A stretch of 64,000 bases of DNA, taken from the NCBI RefSeq assembly GCF_010731575.1, contig NZ_AP022617.1:930001-994000 (forward strand), given 5' to 3'. Origin of the DNA: Mycolicibacterium monacense (GTDB taxonomy: Bacteria > Actinomycetota > Actinomycetes > Mycobacteriales > Mycobacteriaceae). Both the position numbers and the translations under genes were made by a program. This document shows positions 8,198 to 16,028 of the stretch, one piece after another. Each line of letters begins with the position of its first letter. The stretch's first letter is position 1. The notes under the pieces are model-generated. The model saw only the letters and a list, made by a program, of their open reading frames with translations, did no database searches and had not been told where the DNA came from.

Positions 8198-9340
8198 TCA
8201 GACCGTCAGGATGGTCGCCGAGGCGGTGCCGGGCGCGCCGTACACCTGTGCCAGACCGACTTTCGGCTCGCCGGGTACCTGACGGTCGCCGGCCTCCCCG
8301 CGCAGTTGGCGGACGAGTTCGTGCACCTGGCGCAGACCGGATGCGCCGATGGGCTCGCCGTTGGCGATCAGGCCGCCGTCGGTGTTGACCGGGATGCTGC
8401 CACCGATCTCGGTGGCCCCGTCGGCGAGCAACTTCTCCTGCTCACCGTCGGCGCACAATCCGGTCTCGGCCATGTGGATGACCTCCGCGCCGGCGTCGGT
8501 GTCCTGCAGCTGGGCGATGTCGACATCCTCGGGTCCGATCCCGGCGATCTCGTAGGCGGCGCGCGCGGCGTAGACGGTGGGGGAGGCGTCCTCGTCCAGC
8601 GGCGCCGAGGTGGCGTGCACCTCGTAGGCGCCGAACGTCCGTGTGCGGATCTCGCTGGCGCGCAGGAACACCGGCTTGTCGGTGTAGCGGTGGGCGATGT
8701 CACCGCGGCACATGATCACCGCGGCGGCGCCCTCGTCGGGTGCGCAGAACATGTACTGCCGCAGCGGGTAGTTCAGAACCGGTGACGCCATGATCTCGTC
8801 GACCGAGATCTCCTTGCGGCGGAACGCATTCGGATTGCGTTCGCCGTTGCGGAAGTTCTTGTTGGCCACCCGCGCCAGCGTCTCCTCGGAGATGCCGTGC
8901 TTGTGGAGGTAGTAATTGGCCTTCATGCCGAAGAACTTCGTGGTGACGAACTGACCGTTCTCGGCATACCACTGTGGCAGGGCGAGTTTGGCCGGATCGT
9001 CGGTGAACGCACCGCGGGGGTGTTTGTCTAGTCCGATGGCGATGCCGATGTCGTACTTGCCCAGGCGGATCGTGTCAGCGGTCTGCTGGATCGCGCTGGC
9101 CGCCGTGGCGCAGGCGTTGAACACGTTGGTGAACGTGATACCGGTGAGGCCGACCAGTCGGGTGACGGCATCGGGGTTGGACACCTCGTAGCTGCCGCCG
9201 AAGCCGAACTGGATGTCCTTCCACTCCAGTTTCGCGTCGGCCAGCGCGAACTGGATCGCCTCGGCGCCCATCTCCATCGCGGTCTTGTCGAACCGGCCGA
9301 AGGGATGCAGGCCGACGCCGATGATGGCTACGTCGTTCAT
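8198..9340 (-). CDS. Thiolase-fold lipid-transfer protein (Ltp/SCP-x type)
   Basis: This is a 380-residue member of the non-condensing thiolase-like family (Ltp/SCP-x). It starts MNDVAIIGVGLHPFGRF, has the nucleophile-region loop NVFNACATAASAI with a cysteine, ANKNFRNGERNP, and the C-terminal GGLIANGEPIGASGLRQVHE, where thiolases keep GGxxxxGHPxGA. The start ATG 9340 has GAGGAA upstream. The gene lies 25 bases after a DUF35 OB-fold gene in the same operon. In steroid-degrading actinobacteria, Ltp proteins pair with a DUF35 domain to form a retro-aldolase that shortens acyl-CoA side chains. By analogy this pair could do the same, but beta-ketothiolysis is not excluded. Confidence 0.88.
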   Translation of the reverse strand: MNDVAIIGVGLHPFGRFDKTAMEMGAEAIQFALADAKLEWKDIQFGFGGSYEVSNPDAVTRLVGLTGITFTNVFNACATAASAIQQTADTIRLGKYDIGIAIGLDKHPRGAFTDDPAKLALPQWYAENGQFVTTKFFGMKANYYLHKHGISEETLARVANKNFRNGERNPNAFRRKEISVDEIMASPVLNYPLRQYMFCAPDEGAAAVIMCRGDIAHRYTDKPVFLRASEIRTRTFGAYEVHATSAPLDEDASPTVYAARAAYEIAGIGPEDVDIAQLQDTDAGAEVIHMAETGLCADGEQEKLLADGATEIGGSIPVNTDGGLIANGEPIGASGLRQVHELVRQLRGEAGDRQVPGEPKVGLAQVYGAPGTASATILTV

Positions 9341-9365
9341 GTCTCGACTGTTCCTCTCGTCGGCC

Positions 9366-9791
9366 TCAGACCGGCTGGAAGGCGAAGGTGACGATGTCCT
9401 CGCCGTCCTCGTCCTTGGTGAACGGAATCATGGTCAGCTCGACCGGCATGCCGAATTCGAGCCTGGCTGGGTCGTTCTCGGTGAGACGGCCCTCGACGCG
9501 GATGACCGCGTCACTTCCGATGCCGAGTTGCACCAGGCCCACGCCGAACGGGACGAAGTCCTTGCCGGTCGGTCCCTTGTAGGGCGCTCCGGGTGGGAAG
9601 CCCTGCGTGGTCCAGGCGATCAACGTGCCGCGCCGGGGCAGCAGCACCGGTGACATCTCGCCGGCGCTGCACTTCGGGCAGTGGTTCTGCACCGGGAAGG
9701 TGGTGGCCTCGCAGCGTCCGCAGCGGCTGCCGATCAGCTGAGGTTGGTCCTCGGGCCAGGTCGAGATCTCGGGCGCGAGCGCCTTCGCCAT
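9366..9791 (-). CDS. Zn-ribbon / OB-fold protein (DUF35)
   Basis: This is a 141-residue DUF35 protein. The N-terminal rubredoxin-like zinc ribbon is visible as CGRC at about residues 24-27 and CPKC at 38-41, followed by an OB-fold with GTLIAWTTQ and IRVEGRL strands. These proteins bind acyl-CoA and partner with thiolase-fold or hydratase subunits. The known examples are the DUF35 part of ChsH2, which works with ChsH1 as a hydratase and with Ltp2 as an aldolase. Here it is a free-standing subunit directly upstream of Ltp in the operon order echA, DUF35, ltp, and probably forms a complex with it. Its start ATG 9791 is the first in frame. Confidence 0.85.
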   Translation of the reverse strand: MAKALAPEISTWPEDQPQLIGSRCGRCEATTFPVQNHCPKCSAGEMSPVLLPRRGTLIAWTTQGFPPGAPYKGPTGKDFVPFGVGLVQLGIGSDAVIRVEGRLTENDPARLEFGMPVELTMIPFTKDEDGEDIVTFAFQPV

Positions 9792-9854
9792 GCGTCGTCC
9801 TCCGTGTCCGGGCAGGCCGCAACCCCGCGAACCTGCACACCGGTGACCCTAGTG

Positions 9855-9869
9855 GGAAATGCCATTCTC
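9855..9869. promoter_or_regulatory. Copy of GAGAAT-N3-ATTCTC site upstream of DUF35 gene
   Basis: GGAAAT-GCC-ATTCTC matches the perfect palindrome at 12308 in 10 of 12 half-site positions. It lies 63 bases upstream of the DUF35 start, in the 112-base gap after echA, so it could control an internal promoter for DUF35-ltp. Confidence 0.45.
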
Positions 9870-9903
9870 GTCTAGAGAGAACCGGCACCTCCGGGCGGTC
9901 GGA

Positions 9904-10620
9904 TCACTTGGCGCGTTTCATCACCCTGTCGGCGGCCGCCCAGTGTTCGTCGGCCACCCACAGCCGTGCGAACGCCGCGACGGCCTCGGTGGCGGGCACG
10001 CCGTCGATCACCCGTTTGATCTCGCCGGCCGGTCGGCCGGCCAATGAACGGGCGATCGTGCGCCAGCCTTCGGCGAATCCCTCGCGCGGCAACACCATGT
10101 CCACCAGATTCAGCTCGTAGGCCTCCGCGGCAGTCAGGATCCGGCCGGTGCCCGCCAGCAGGAGCGCCCGACTCTTGCCGACCAGGCCGGCCAGCCGTTC
10201 GGCGCCGCCCCAGGCCGGCATGATCTCCAGCGAGACCTGGTTGAAGCCGATGCGGATGTCGTCGGCCGCGAGGCGGATGTCGGCCGCCACCGCCACCTCG
10301 GCTCCGCCGCCCAGTGCGTGGCCGTTCAGCGCCGCGACGACCGGACCCGGGAACTCGGCGATCCGGTCGCAGATCGTGCGCATCCGCAGCGCCATCGCCG
10401 ATGCCTCGGGCTCGGTGCGCAGCGCACTGAGTTCCTTGAGGTCCCCGCCGGAGACGAACGCGCGGTCACCGGCCCCGGTCACGACCAGCGCCCTGGCTCC
10501 CTGCGCGCCGTCGAGCGCCTTCTCCAGCTGCCCCATCGTCTCCAGCGAGATCGCGTTGCGGGCATGCGGGCGATCGATCGTGATGACGGCCAGACCGTCC
10601 TGGATCTCGAGGTCGACCAT
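9904..10620 (-). CDS. Enoyl-CoA hydratase/isomerase family protein
   Basis: This is a 238-residue crotonase-fold protein. The oxyanion-hole segments are visible: DRAFVSGGDLKEL and ALNGHALGGGAEVAVAAD, which keeps the catalytic-type Glu in GGGAE. The second glutamate position of classical hydratases appears to be Gln (in NQVSLEIMPAWGG, by eye alignment), so the exact reaction (hydration, isomerisation or other) is open. I chose ATG 10620 because GGGAGAA lies 6 bases upstream. The longer frame has no such signal and would run across the divergent promoter. It is divergent from the acyl-CoA synthetase at 10738 and leads the DUF35-ltp operon. Confidence 0.87.
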   Translation of the reverse strand: MVDLEIQDGLAVITIDRPHARNAISLETMGQLEKALDGAQGARALVVTGAGDRAFVSGGDLKELSALRTEPEASAMALRMRTICDRIAEFPGPVVAALNGHALGGGAEVAVAADIRLAADDIRIGFNQVSLEIMPAWGGAERLAGLVGKSRALLLAGTGRILTAAEAYELNLVDMVLPREGFAEGWRTIARSLAGRPAGEIKRVIDGVPATEAVAAFARLWVADEHWAAADRVMKRAK

Positions 10621-10647
10621 CAGACGTTCTCCCAGTTCGGTATTGGC

Positions 10648-10675
10648 ATTCTCGGCTGCGGAGAATAGCATCACC
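10648..10675. promoter_or_regulatory. Paired half-sites of the GAGAAT/ATTCTC type in the echA-fadD divergent region
   Basis: The 117-base divergent gap contains ATTCTC-GGCTGCG-GAGAAT, a perfect inverted repeat with outward orientation. The right half continues as GAGAAT-AGC-ATCACC, 9 of 12 matches to the site at 12308. A regulator bound here could control both directions. Confidence 0.4.
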
Positions 10676-10737
10676 GAGAGGGCGCCGGCGCGAGCGACAG
10701 CGGCGGCGCACCGCTTGCCGCCGACAGTTTGGGGACC

Positions 10738-12309
10738 ATGCGCGAAATCCCGGTTGAGCTGATCAAACGGTACGAGCAGGAGGGGTGGTGGACACCCGAA
10801 ACGCTCGGCGAACTCCTGGCGCGACACCTGGCGACGGGGCCGGACACCGGTTTCTGCGTGTACTCCGACGTGCGGCCCTACCGCGGCACCTTCGGCGACG
10901 TGGAACTACAGGCCCGCCGGCTGGCCGCCGGCCTGCGCCGGCGCGGGGTCGGGCCGGGCGACGTCGTCGCATTCCAGCTGCCCAACTGGGCGGAGGCGGC
11001 CATGGCGTTCTGGGCCTCGGCATTCCTCGGGGCCGTGGTCGTGCCGATCGTGCACTTCTACGGCCGCAAGGAACTCGCCCACATCATGGCGACGGCGCGC
11101 CCCAAGGTCTTCATCACCGTCGCCGAGTTCGGCCGGATGACGTTCCAGCCCGATCTGTGCGCGGACGTGCCGATCGTCGGACTGGTCGGCGAGGCCGGCT
11201 TCGACGAACTGTTCGACGACGAGCCGATGACCGATACGGTCCATACGGATCCGGCCGGGCCGGCGTTGATCGCCTTCACGTCGGGCACCACTCGAGATCC
11301 CAAGGGCGTCATCCACAGTCACCAGACCCTCGGCTTCGAGACCCGTCAGCTGCTCGAGAACTATCCCCCCGACCGCGGCCGCCAGTTGACGGCAACACCG
11401 GTCGGACACTTCATCGGGATGGTCGGCGCCTTTCTCATCCCGGTGCTCGAGAACGCCCCCATCGACCTGTGTGACGTCTGGGACCCCGGCAAGGTGCTGG
11501 GCCTGATCGAGACCGAGGGGTTGTCCGTCGGCGGGGGACCGCCGTACTTCGTCACCAGCCTGCTCGACCATTCCGACTGCACACCGGAGCACATCGCGCG
11601 CTTCTCGACGGTGGGGCTCGGCGGCTCGACGGTCCCGGCCGCGGTGACGCGCCGACTGGCCGACCTCGGACTGTTCGTGTTCCGGTCCTACGGCAGCACC
11701 GAACACCCGTCGATCACCGGGTCACGGCCCACCGCGCCGGAGGACAAACGCCTCTACACCGACGGCGATCCCCGCCCCGGCGTCGAGATCAGACTCGCCG
11801 ACGACGGCGAGATCCTCTCGCGGGGCCCCGACCTCTGTCTCGGCTACACCGACGACGCCCTGACCGACCGGGCCTTCGACGACGACGGGTGGTACCACAC
11901 CGGTGACGTCGGCGTCCTCGACGCGGATGGGTACCTGACCATCACCGACCGCAAGGCCGACGTGATCATCCGCGGCGGCGAGAACATCAGCGCACTCGAG
12001 GTCGAAGAGGTGTTGCTGAGCATGCCGGCCGTCGCCGAGGCGGTGGTGGTGGCGGCGCCCGACGCGCGGCTCGGCGAACACGCCGCCGCCGTGTTGCGGC
12101 TGCGGAACGGCCATCCGATGCCCACCCTCGACGACGTCCGCGCGCACTTCGAGCACGCCGGGGTCGCCCGGCAGAAGTGGCCCGAGGAGCTGCATCAGGT
12201 CGACGAGGACTTCCCCCGCACCGCGAGCGGCAAAGTCCAGAAGGTGCTCATCCGCGAGCAGATCCGTCAATGCAGCCCGACACGGGACATTGCAGCCTTC
12301 TCGAAATGA
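10738..12309 (+). CDS. Acyl-CoA synthetase (AMP-forming, FadD family)
   Basis: This is a 523-residue ANL-superfamily ligase that activates a carboxylic acid to its CoA thioester through an acyl-adenylate. Seen motifs are the P-loop FTSGTTRDPKG, the adenine motif FRSYGSTE, the hinge region GWYHTGDVG and the C-terminal lysine in RTASGKVQK. The N-terminal part (about 1-400) and the small C-terminal domain are both complete. I chose ATG 10738. An in-frame start 9 bases upstream also exists. The sequence resembles cyclohexanecarboxylate-CoA ligase-like FadDs, but substrate cannot be read from it. It is probably cotranscribed with, or separately regulated from, the amidohydrolase 36 bases downstream. 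Confidence 0.9.
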   Translation: MREIPVELIKRYEQEGWWTPETLGELLARHLATGPDTGFCVYSDVRPYRGTFGDVELQARRLAAGLRRRGVGPGDVVAFQLPNWAEAAMAFWASAFLGAVVVPIVHFYGRKELAHIMATARPKVFITVAEFGRMTFQPDLCADVPIVGLVGEAGFDELFDDEPMTDTVHTDPAGPALIAFTSGTTRDPKGVIHSHQTLGFETRQLLENYPPDRGRQLTATPVGHFIGMVGAFLIPVLENAPIDLCDVWDPGKVLGLIETEGLSVGGGPPYFVTSLLDHSDCTPEHIARFSTVGLGGSTVPAAVTRRLADLGLFVFRSYGSTEHPSITGSRPTAPEDKRLYTDGDPRPGVEIRLADDGEILSRGPDLCLGYTDDALTDRAFDDDGWYHTGDVGVLDADGYLTITDRKADVIIRGGENISALEVEEVLLSMPAVAEAVVVAAPDARLGEHAAAVLRLRNGHPMPTLDDVRAHFEHAGVARQKWPEELHQVDEDFPRTASGKVQKVLIREQIRQCSPTRDIAAFSK

Positions 12310-12322
12310 GAATACGATTCTC
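12308..12322. promoter_or_regulatory. Perfect palindrome GAGAATACGATTCTC
   Basis: This is the best copy of the local motif: two perfect 6-base half-sites separated by 3 bases. It starts within the fadD stop codon and lies 22 bases upstream of the amidohydrolase start, which has its own AAAGGAG ribosome site. Its position suggests an internal, regulated promoter inside the fadD-amidohydrolase-fadD3 series. Confidence 0.6.
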
Positions 12323-12344
12323 CCGATAAGCAAAGGAGTTTTCC

Positions 12345-13535
12345 ATGGGTCAACTGTCACACCGGGTCGACATCCCGTTCCCGTTGTTCGATGCGGACAA
12401 CCACCTCTACGAGCCGCCGGAGGCGATGACCAAGTACCTCCCCAAGGAGTACAAGGACGTCGTCCAGTACGTCGAGGTCAACGGCCGGACGAAGATCGCG
12501 CTCAAGGGGCAGATCAGCAACTACATCCCCAACCCCACTTTCTCGGTGGTCGCCAAGCCGGGGGCGTGGGAGGAGTACTTCAAGTTCGGCAACCCCGACG
12601 GTAAGAGCAAGCGTGAGCTGTTCGGTGAGCCGATGAAGGCCATCCCGGCGTTCTTCGAGCCCGAACCCCGCATCAAGGTGATGGACGAACTGGGTGTCGA
12701 TCGCAGCCTGATGTTCCCGACGCTGGCCAGCCTGATCGAGGAGCGGCTGTCCGACGACCCGGTCGCCATCCACGTCATCATCCACGCGCTCAACGAGTGG
12801 CTGCACGAGGTGTGGGGCTTCAACTACCAGAACCGCATCTTCACCACGCCGGTGATCACGCTGCCGATCGTGGAGAAGGCGATCGAGGAGCTGGAGTGGG
12901 CCGTCAAGCGTGGCGCCCGCGCCATCCTGATCCGTCCCGCACCGGTGCCCGGCTTCCGCGGCCCGCGTTCGTTCGCGCTGCCCGAGTTCGACCCGTTCTG
13001 GGAGCGGGTCGTCCACCACGACATCTTCGTCGGCATGCACTCCAGCGACAGCGGCTACTCGCGCTACACCTCCGAGTGGGATGGCGCCCAGCAGGAGATG
13101 CTGCCGTTCCAGACCAACGCGATGGGCATCCTCAACGAGTGGCGTCCGATCCAGGACGCGGTGGCCTCGTGGGTCATCCATGGTGCCCTGTTCCGCTTTC
13201 CGACGCTCAAGGTCGGCATCGTCGAGGCCGGTTCGAAGTGGATGTTCCCGCTGCTGGACTCGATGGCCGAGGTCTGGAAGAAGGCTCCCGAGGCATTCCT
13301 GGGCAACCCGATCGAGGAGATCAAGAACCGGATCTACGTCAGCCCGTTCTACGAGGAGGGCATCGACGACCTGATCAACCTGATCGGTGTCGACCAGGTG
13401 CTCTACGGTTCGGACTGGCCGCACCCGGAGGGTCTGGCGGAGCCGACGCACTACGTGACTGCGCTCGAGCACCTGTCCGTCGAGGATCAGGCGAAGATCA
13501 TGGGCGGCAACCTGGGACGTCTCGTCACGACGTGA
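12345..13535 (+). CDS. Amidohydrolase family protein (PF04909 type)
   Basis: This is a 396-residue metal-dependent TIM-barrel hydrolase or decarboxylase of the amidohydrolase_2 family. The N-terminal metal motif DADNHLYEP (DxDxH form) is present. GMHSSDSGY carries the barrel histidine, and LYGSDWPHPEG near the end carries the last-strand aspartate. Family members hydrolyse ring amides and lactones or decarboxylate; in mycobacteria they are common in gene groups for steroid and terpenoid breakdown. The start has AAAGGAG 8 bases upstream. The 3' end overlaps the next gene as GTGA, so it is translationally coupled to an acyl-CoA synthetase. A ring-opening role is therefore plausible but inferred. 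Confidence 0.88.
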   Translation: MGQLSHRVDIPFPLFDADNHLYEPPEAMTKYLPKEYKDVVQYVEVNGRTKIALKGQISNYIPNPTFSVVAKPGAWEEYFKFGNPDGKSKRELFGEPMKAIPAFFEPEPRIKVMDELGVDRSLMFPTLASLIEERLSDDPVAIHVIIHALNEWLHEVWGFNYQNRIFTTPVITLPIVEKAIEELEWAVKRGARAILIRPAPVPGFRGPRSFALPEFDPFWERVVHHDIFVGMHSSDSGYSRYTSEWDGAQQEMLPFQTNAMGILNEWRPIQDAVASWVIHGALFRFPTLKVGIVEAGSKWMFPLLDSMAEVWKKAPEAFLGNPIEEIKNRIYVSPFYEEGIDDLINLIGVDQVLYGSDWPHPEGLAEPTHYVTALEHLSVEDQAKIMGGNLGRLVTT

Positions 13536-14983
13536 CGTACGTTCCCGAGTGGTCGACCATCCCCGAGATGGTGCTGAGTGCAGCGGACCGCTTCGGCGAC
13601 GCGGAAGCGGTCGTCGACGGTCCGCTGCGCTTGTCATTTGCGGAGGTTGTCCACAGAATTCGTTGTGCTGCAGGCGCATTCGCCGACCTGGGGATCGGGA
13701 AGGGTGATCGCGTCGCGATCTGGGCGCCCAACTCCGCCGAGTGGATCATCGCGGCGTTCGGCCTGCTGACCGCCGGTGGTGTGCTCGTACCCGTCAACAC
13801 GCGGTTCAAGGGCGAGGAGGCCGCCGACGTCATCACGCGCAGCGGCGCCAAGGCGGTGCTGGTGCAGCAGTGCTTCCTCGGGGTCGAATACGCCGCCCCC
13901 GAAGGGGTTCCGGTGATCGACCTGAAGTCGGACTTCCTGGCCGGTGGCGAGCCGTTCAGTCGCACCGTGGAGAGCAGCGACATCTCCGACATCATCTTCA
14001 CCTCGGGCACCACCGGGCGTCCCAAGGGCGTGATGATGAACCACCGGCAGAACCTGCGGCTCTACGAGGAGTGGTGCAACCTCGCCGATCTGCGGCAGGG
14101 CGACCGCTACCTGATGGTCAACCCGTACTTCCACACCTTCGGCTACAAGGCCGGGCTGATCGCGTCGTTCATCCGCGGGGCGACGATGGTGCCGGTGCCG
14201 GTGTTCGACGTCGACCGTGTCGTGGACCTGATCGCCGCCGAACGCATCACCATGCTGCCCGGACCGCCGACGCTGTATCACTCGCTTCTCTCCGTCGCGG
14301 ACAAGTCGAAGCTCGCCACCTTGCGCGCCGGCGTCACCGGCGCGGCCGACATCCCGGTCGAACTGGTGCGGCGCGTGCTCGAGGAGCTGCCGTTCCAGAC
14401 GCTGGCGACCGGCTACGGCCTCACCGAGGCGGGGACGGCCACGTTGTCGCGTCCGGGGGATTCGTTCGCCGACATCGCGACCACGGTCGGCACCGCGTGC
14501 GACGGCGTCGAGGTCCGCATCGCCGACGACGGTGAGGTGCTGGTGCGCGGCTACAGCGTCATGCAGGGCTACCTCGACGATCCGGCGGCGACCGCCGAAG
14601 CGATCGACCCCGACGGATGGCTGCACACCGGCGACCTCGGCACGCTCGACGACGCCGGGCGCCTGCGCATCGTGGGCCGCAAGAAGGACATGTTCATCGT
14701 CGGCGGCTTCAACGCCTATCCGGCAGAGATCGAGGGCTTCCTGCTCGAGCACCCGGATGTCGCGCAGGCCGCGGTGATCGGCGTCCCCGACGAGCGGATG
14801 GGACAAGTGGGCAAGGCTTTCGTCGTGCGCCGCGAGGGGCACGCCGGGCCGCTGTCGGCCGAGGGCCTCATCGCCTGGAGTCGTGAGCGAATGGCCGGAT
14901 TCAAGGTGCCGCGGTATGTAGAGTTCCTCGACGAACTGCCCCTCAACGCCACCGGCAAGGTGATGAAGGACCAACTACGCTGA
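13532..14983 (+). CDS. Acyl-CoA synthetase, FadD3-like
   Basis: This is a 483-residue ANL-superfamily ligase. Motifs are FTSGTTGRPKG (P-loop), ATGYGLTEAG (adenine site), GWLHTGDLG (hinge) and NATGKVMK (catalytic lysine). Several blocks (VNPYFHTFGYKAGLIA, MLPGPPTLYHSLL) agree with what I remember of M. tuberculosis FadD3, which activates the steroid C/D-ring propionate HIP, so a bulky ring-propionate substrate is a reasonable guess. I set the start at GTG 13532, which overlaps the amidohydrolase stop as GTGA. The frame is open far upstream, but that stretch is antisense-type shadow of the amidohydrolase. It is the last gene of the catabolic block. Confidence 0.88.
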   Translation: MTYVPEWSTIPEMVLSAADRFGDAEAVVDGPLRLSFAEVVHRIRCAAGAFADLGIGKGDRVAIWAPNSAEWIIAAFGLLTAGGVLVPVNTRFKGEEAADVITRSGAKAVLVQQCFLGVEYAAPEGVPVIDLKSDFLAGGEPFSRTVESSDISDIIFTSGTTGRPKGVMMNHRQNLRLYEEWCNLADLRQGDRYLMVNPYFHTFGYKAGLIASFIRGATMVPVPVFDVDRVVDLIAAERITMLPGPPTLYHSLLSVADKSKLATLRAGVTGAADIPVELVRRVLEELPFQTLATGYGLTEAGTATLSRPGDSFADIATTVGTACDGVEVRIADDGEVLVRGYSVMQGYLDDPAATAEAIDPDGWLHTGDLGTLDDAGRLRIVGRKKDMFIVGGFNAYPAEIEGFLLEHPDVAQAAVIGVPDERMGQVGKAFVVRREGHAGPLSAEGLIAWSRERMAGFKVPRYVEFLDELPLNATGKVMKDQLR

Positions 14984-15077
14984 GCGCGCGCACAGCCCGT
15001 AAACGTCATTTCCGCAGGCAAAGTGCGACGGATCGGGTCCCGCAGATGCGGTATCGTCAGCCTCATACTCGAAAAAT

Positions 15078-15092
15078 GAAAACGTTATTCTC
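15078..15092. promoter_or_regulatory. Copy of GAGAAT-N3-ATTCTC site upstream of the Mce-associated genes
   Basis: GAAAAC-GTT-ATTCTC matches the palindrome at 12308 in 10 of 12 half-site positions. It lies 51 bases upstream of the first Mce-associated gene, in a 160-base gap. It links these envelope genes to the catabolic genes by shared regulation, if functional. Confidence 0.5.
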
Positions 15093-15143
15093 ATTGAACA
15101 GCGCTCTCTGAGCACTGGGCTCCGTACACCCAAGGAGGTCGTC

Positions 15144-16028
15144 GTGCCGTCATTCAGGCGCCGTGCATCGGTGCTCGACGCTGACCGCGTCGCTGCGCCG
15201 GCGCAGGAACCTGCTCGCGACGCCGATAACGCTGACGTACTCGCGCGTGCCGAAGAAGCCGAGGCGGAAGCCGCCGAAGCAGAAGCTGCCGCGGCCGCGG
15301 CACGCGCCCGGGCTCGCGCGATCCGACTGCGCCGTGAGGCTGCGGCCGCCAGCGCGTCGCCGGCGAACGGGAAGCCGGCGAACGGGGAGCCGGAAGAGTC
15401 GGACGAGTCGGTCACCGAAACCGCTGCAGTAGCTGATCCGGAGGTCGAGTCGACGACCGCGCCCGAAACGGACGGCGATGAGATCCCATCGAAACCCGAC
15501 AAGAAGCGTGGTGCGCGCCGGCGGCCCCGCCTGCGCCTGCCCCGACTGACGTGGAAGCGACTTGCGGTCACCATCGCAGTGCTGGTGATCTGCGCCTCGC
15601 TCGCCGCCAGCGGCTACATGCTCTGGCACCACCGTCAGGCCGTCGCCGAGCGGGAGCAGCGGGCCGAGTACGCCGCTGCCGCCCGGCAGGGCGTGGTGAC
15701 CTTGATGTCGCTCGACTTCAACAAGGCGCAAGAAGACGTCAAGCGCATCATCGACAACTCGACGGGCCAGTTCAAAGAGGACTTCGAGCAGCAGGCCGAG
15801 GCCTTCGCAGAGGTCGCCCAGGATTCGAAGGTCGTCACCGAGGTCAACGTCAACCTGGCGGCCGTCAAGTCGATGACCGACGATTCGGCGTCCGTCCTCG
15901 TCTCGGCGACGTCCCGAGTCACGAATGCCGCCGGTGCCAAACAGGAGCCCCGCGCGTGGCGGCTGGCCGTGGAGCTCAGTCGCGAAGGTGACCAGATCAA
16001 GATGTCGAAAGTCGAGTTCGTGCCGTGA
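15144..16028 (+). CDS. Mce-associated membrane protein (294 aa)
   Basis: This is a Mam-type accessory protein of Mce importers. The cytosolic N-terminal half is low-complexity: an alanine/glutamate/arginine helix (residues about 30-75, likely coiled coil) and an acidic linker. A basic patch (KKRGARRRPRLRLPRL) precedes one transmembrane segment at about 138-158 (LAVTIAVLVICASLAASGYM). The outer domain of about 130 residues, with AEYAAAARQGVVTLMSLDF and DIAQ-like helices, is typical of Mce-associated proteins, which look like tiny VirB8/NTF2-type folds. GTG 15144 has AAGGAGGTCGTC upstream. It overlaps the next gene as GTGA, so the two are made together. Confidence 0.85.
   Translation: MPSFRRRASVLDADRVAAPAQEPARDADNADVLARAEEAEAEAAEAEAAAAAARARARAIRLRREAAAASASPANGKPANGEPEESDESVTETAAVADPEVESTTAPETDGDEIPSKPDKKRGARRRPRLRLPRLTWKRLAVTIAVLVICASLAASGYMLWHHRQAVAEREQRAEYAAAARQGVVTLMSLDFNKAQEDVKRIIDNSTGQFKEDFEQQAEAFAEVAQDSKVVTEVNVNLAAVKSMTDDSASVLVSATSRVTNAAGAKQEPRAWRLAVELSREGDQIKMSKVEFVP

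Noticed and set aside
12308..12322. Reading the catabolic-block palindromes as KstR sites
   Set aside because: KstR sites have AAC-N2-GTT cores. These have GAGAAT-N3-ATTCTC halves, so spacing and core differ.
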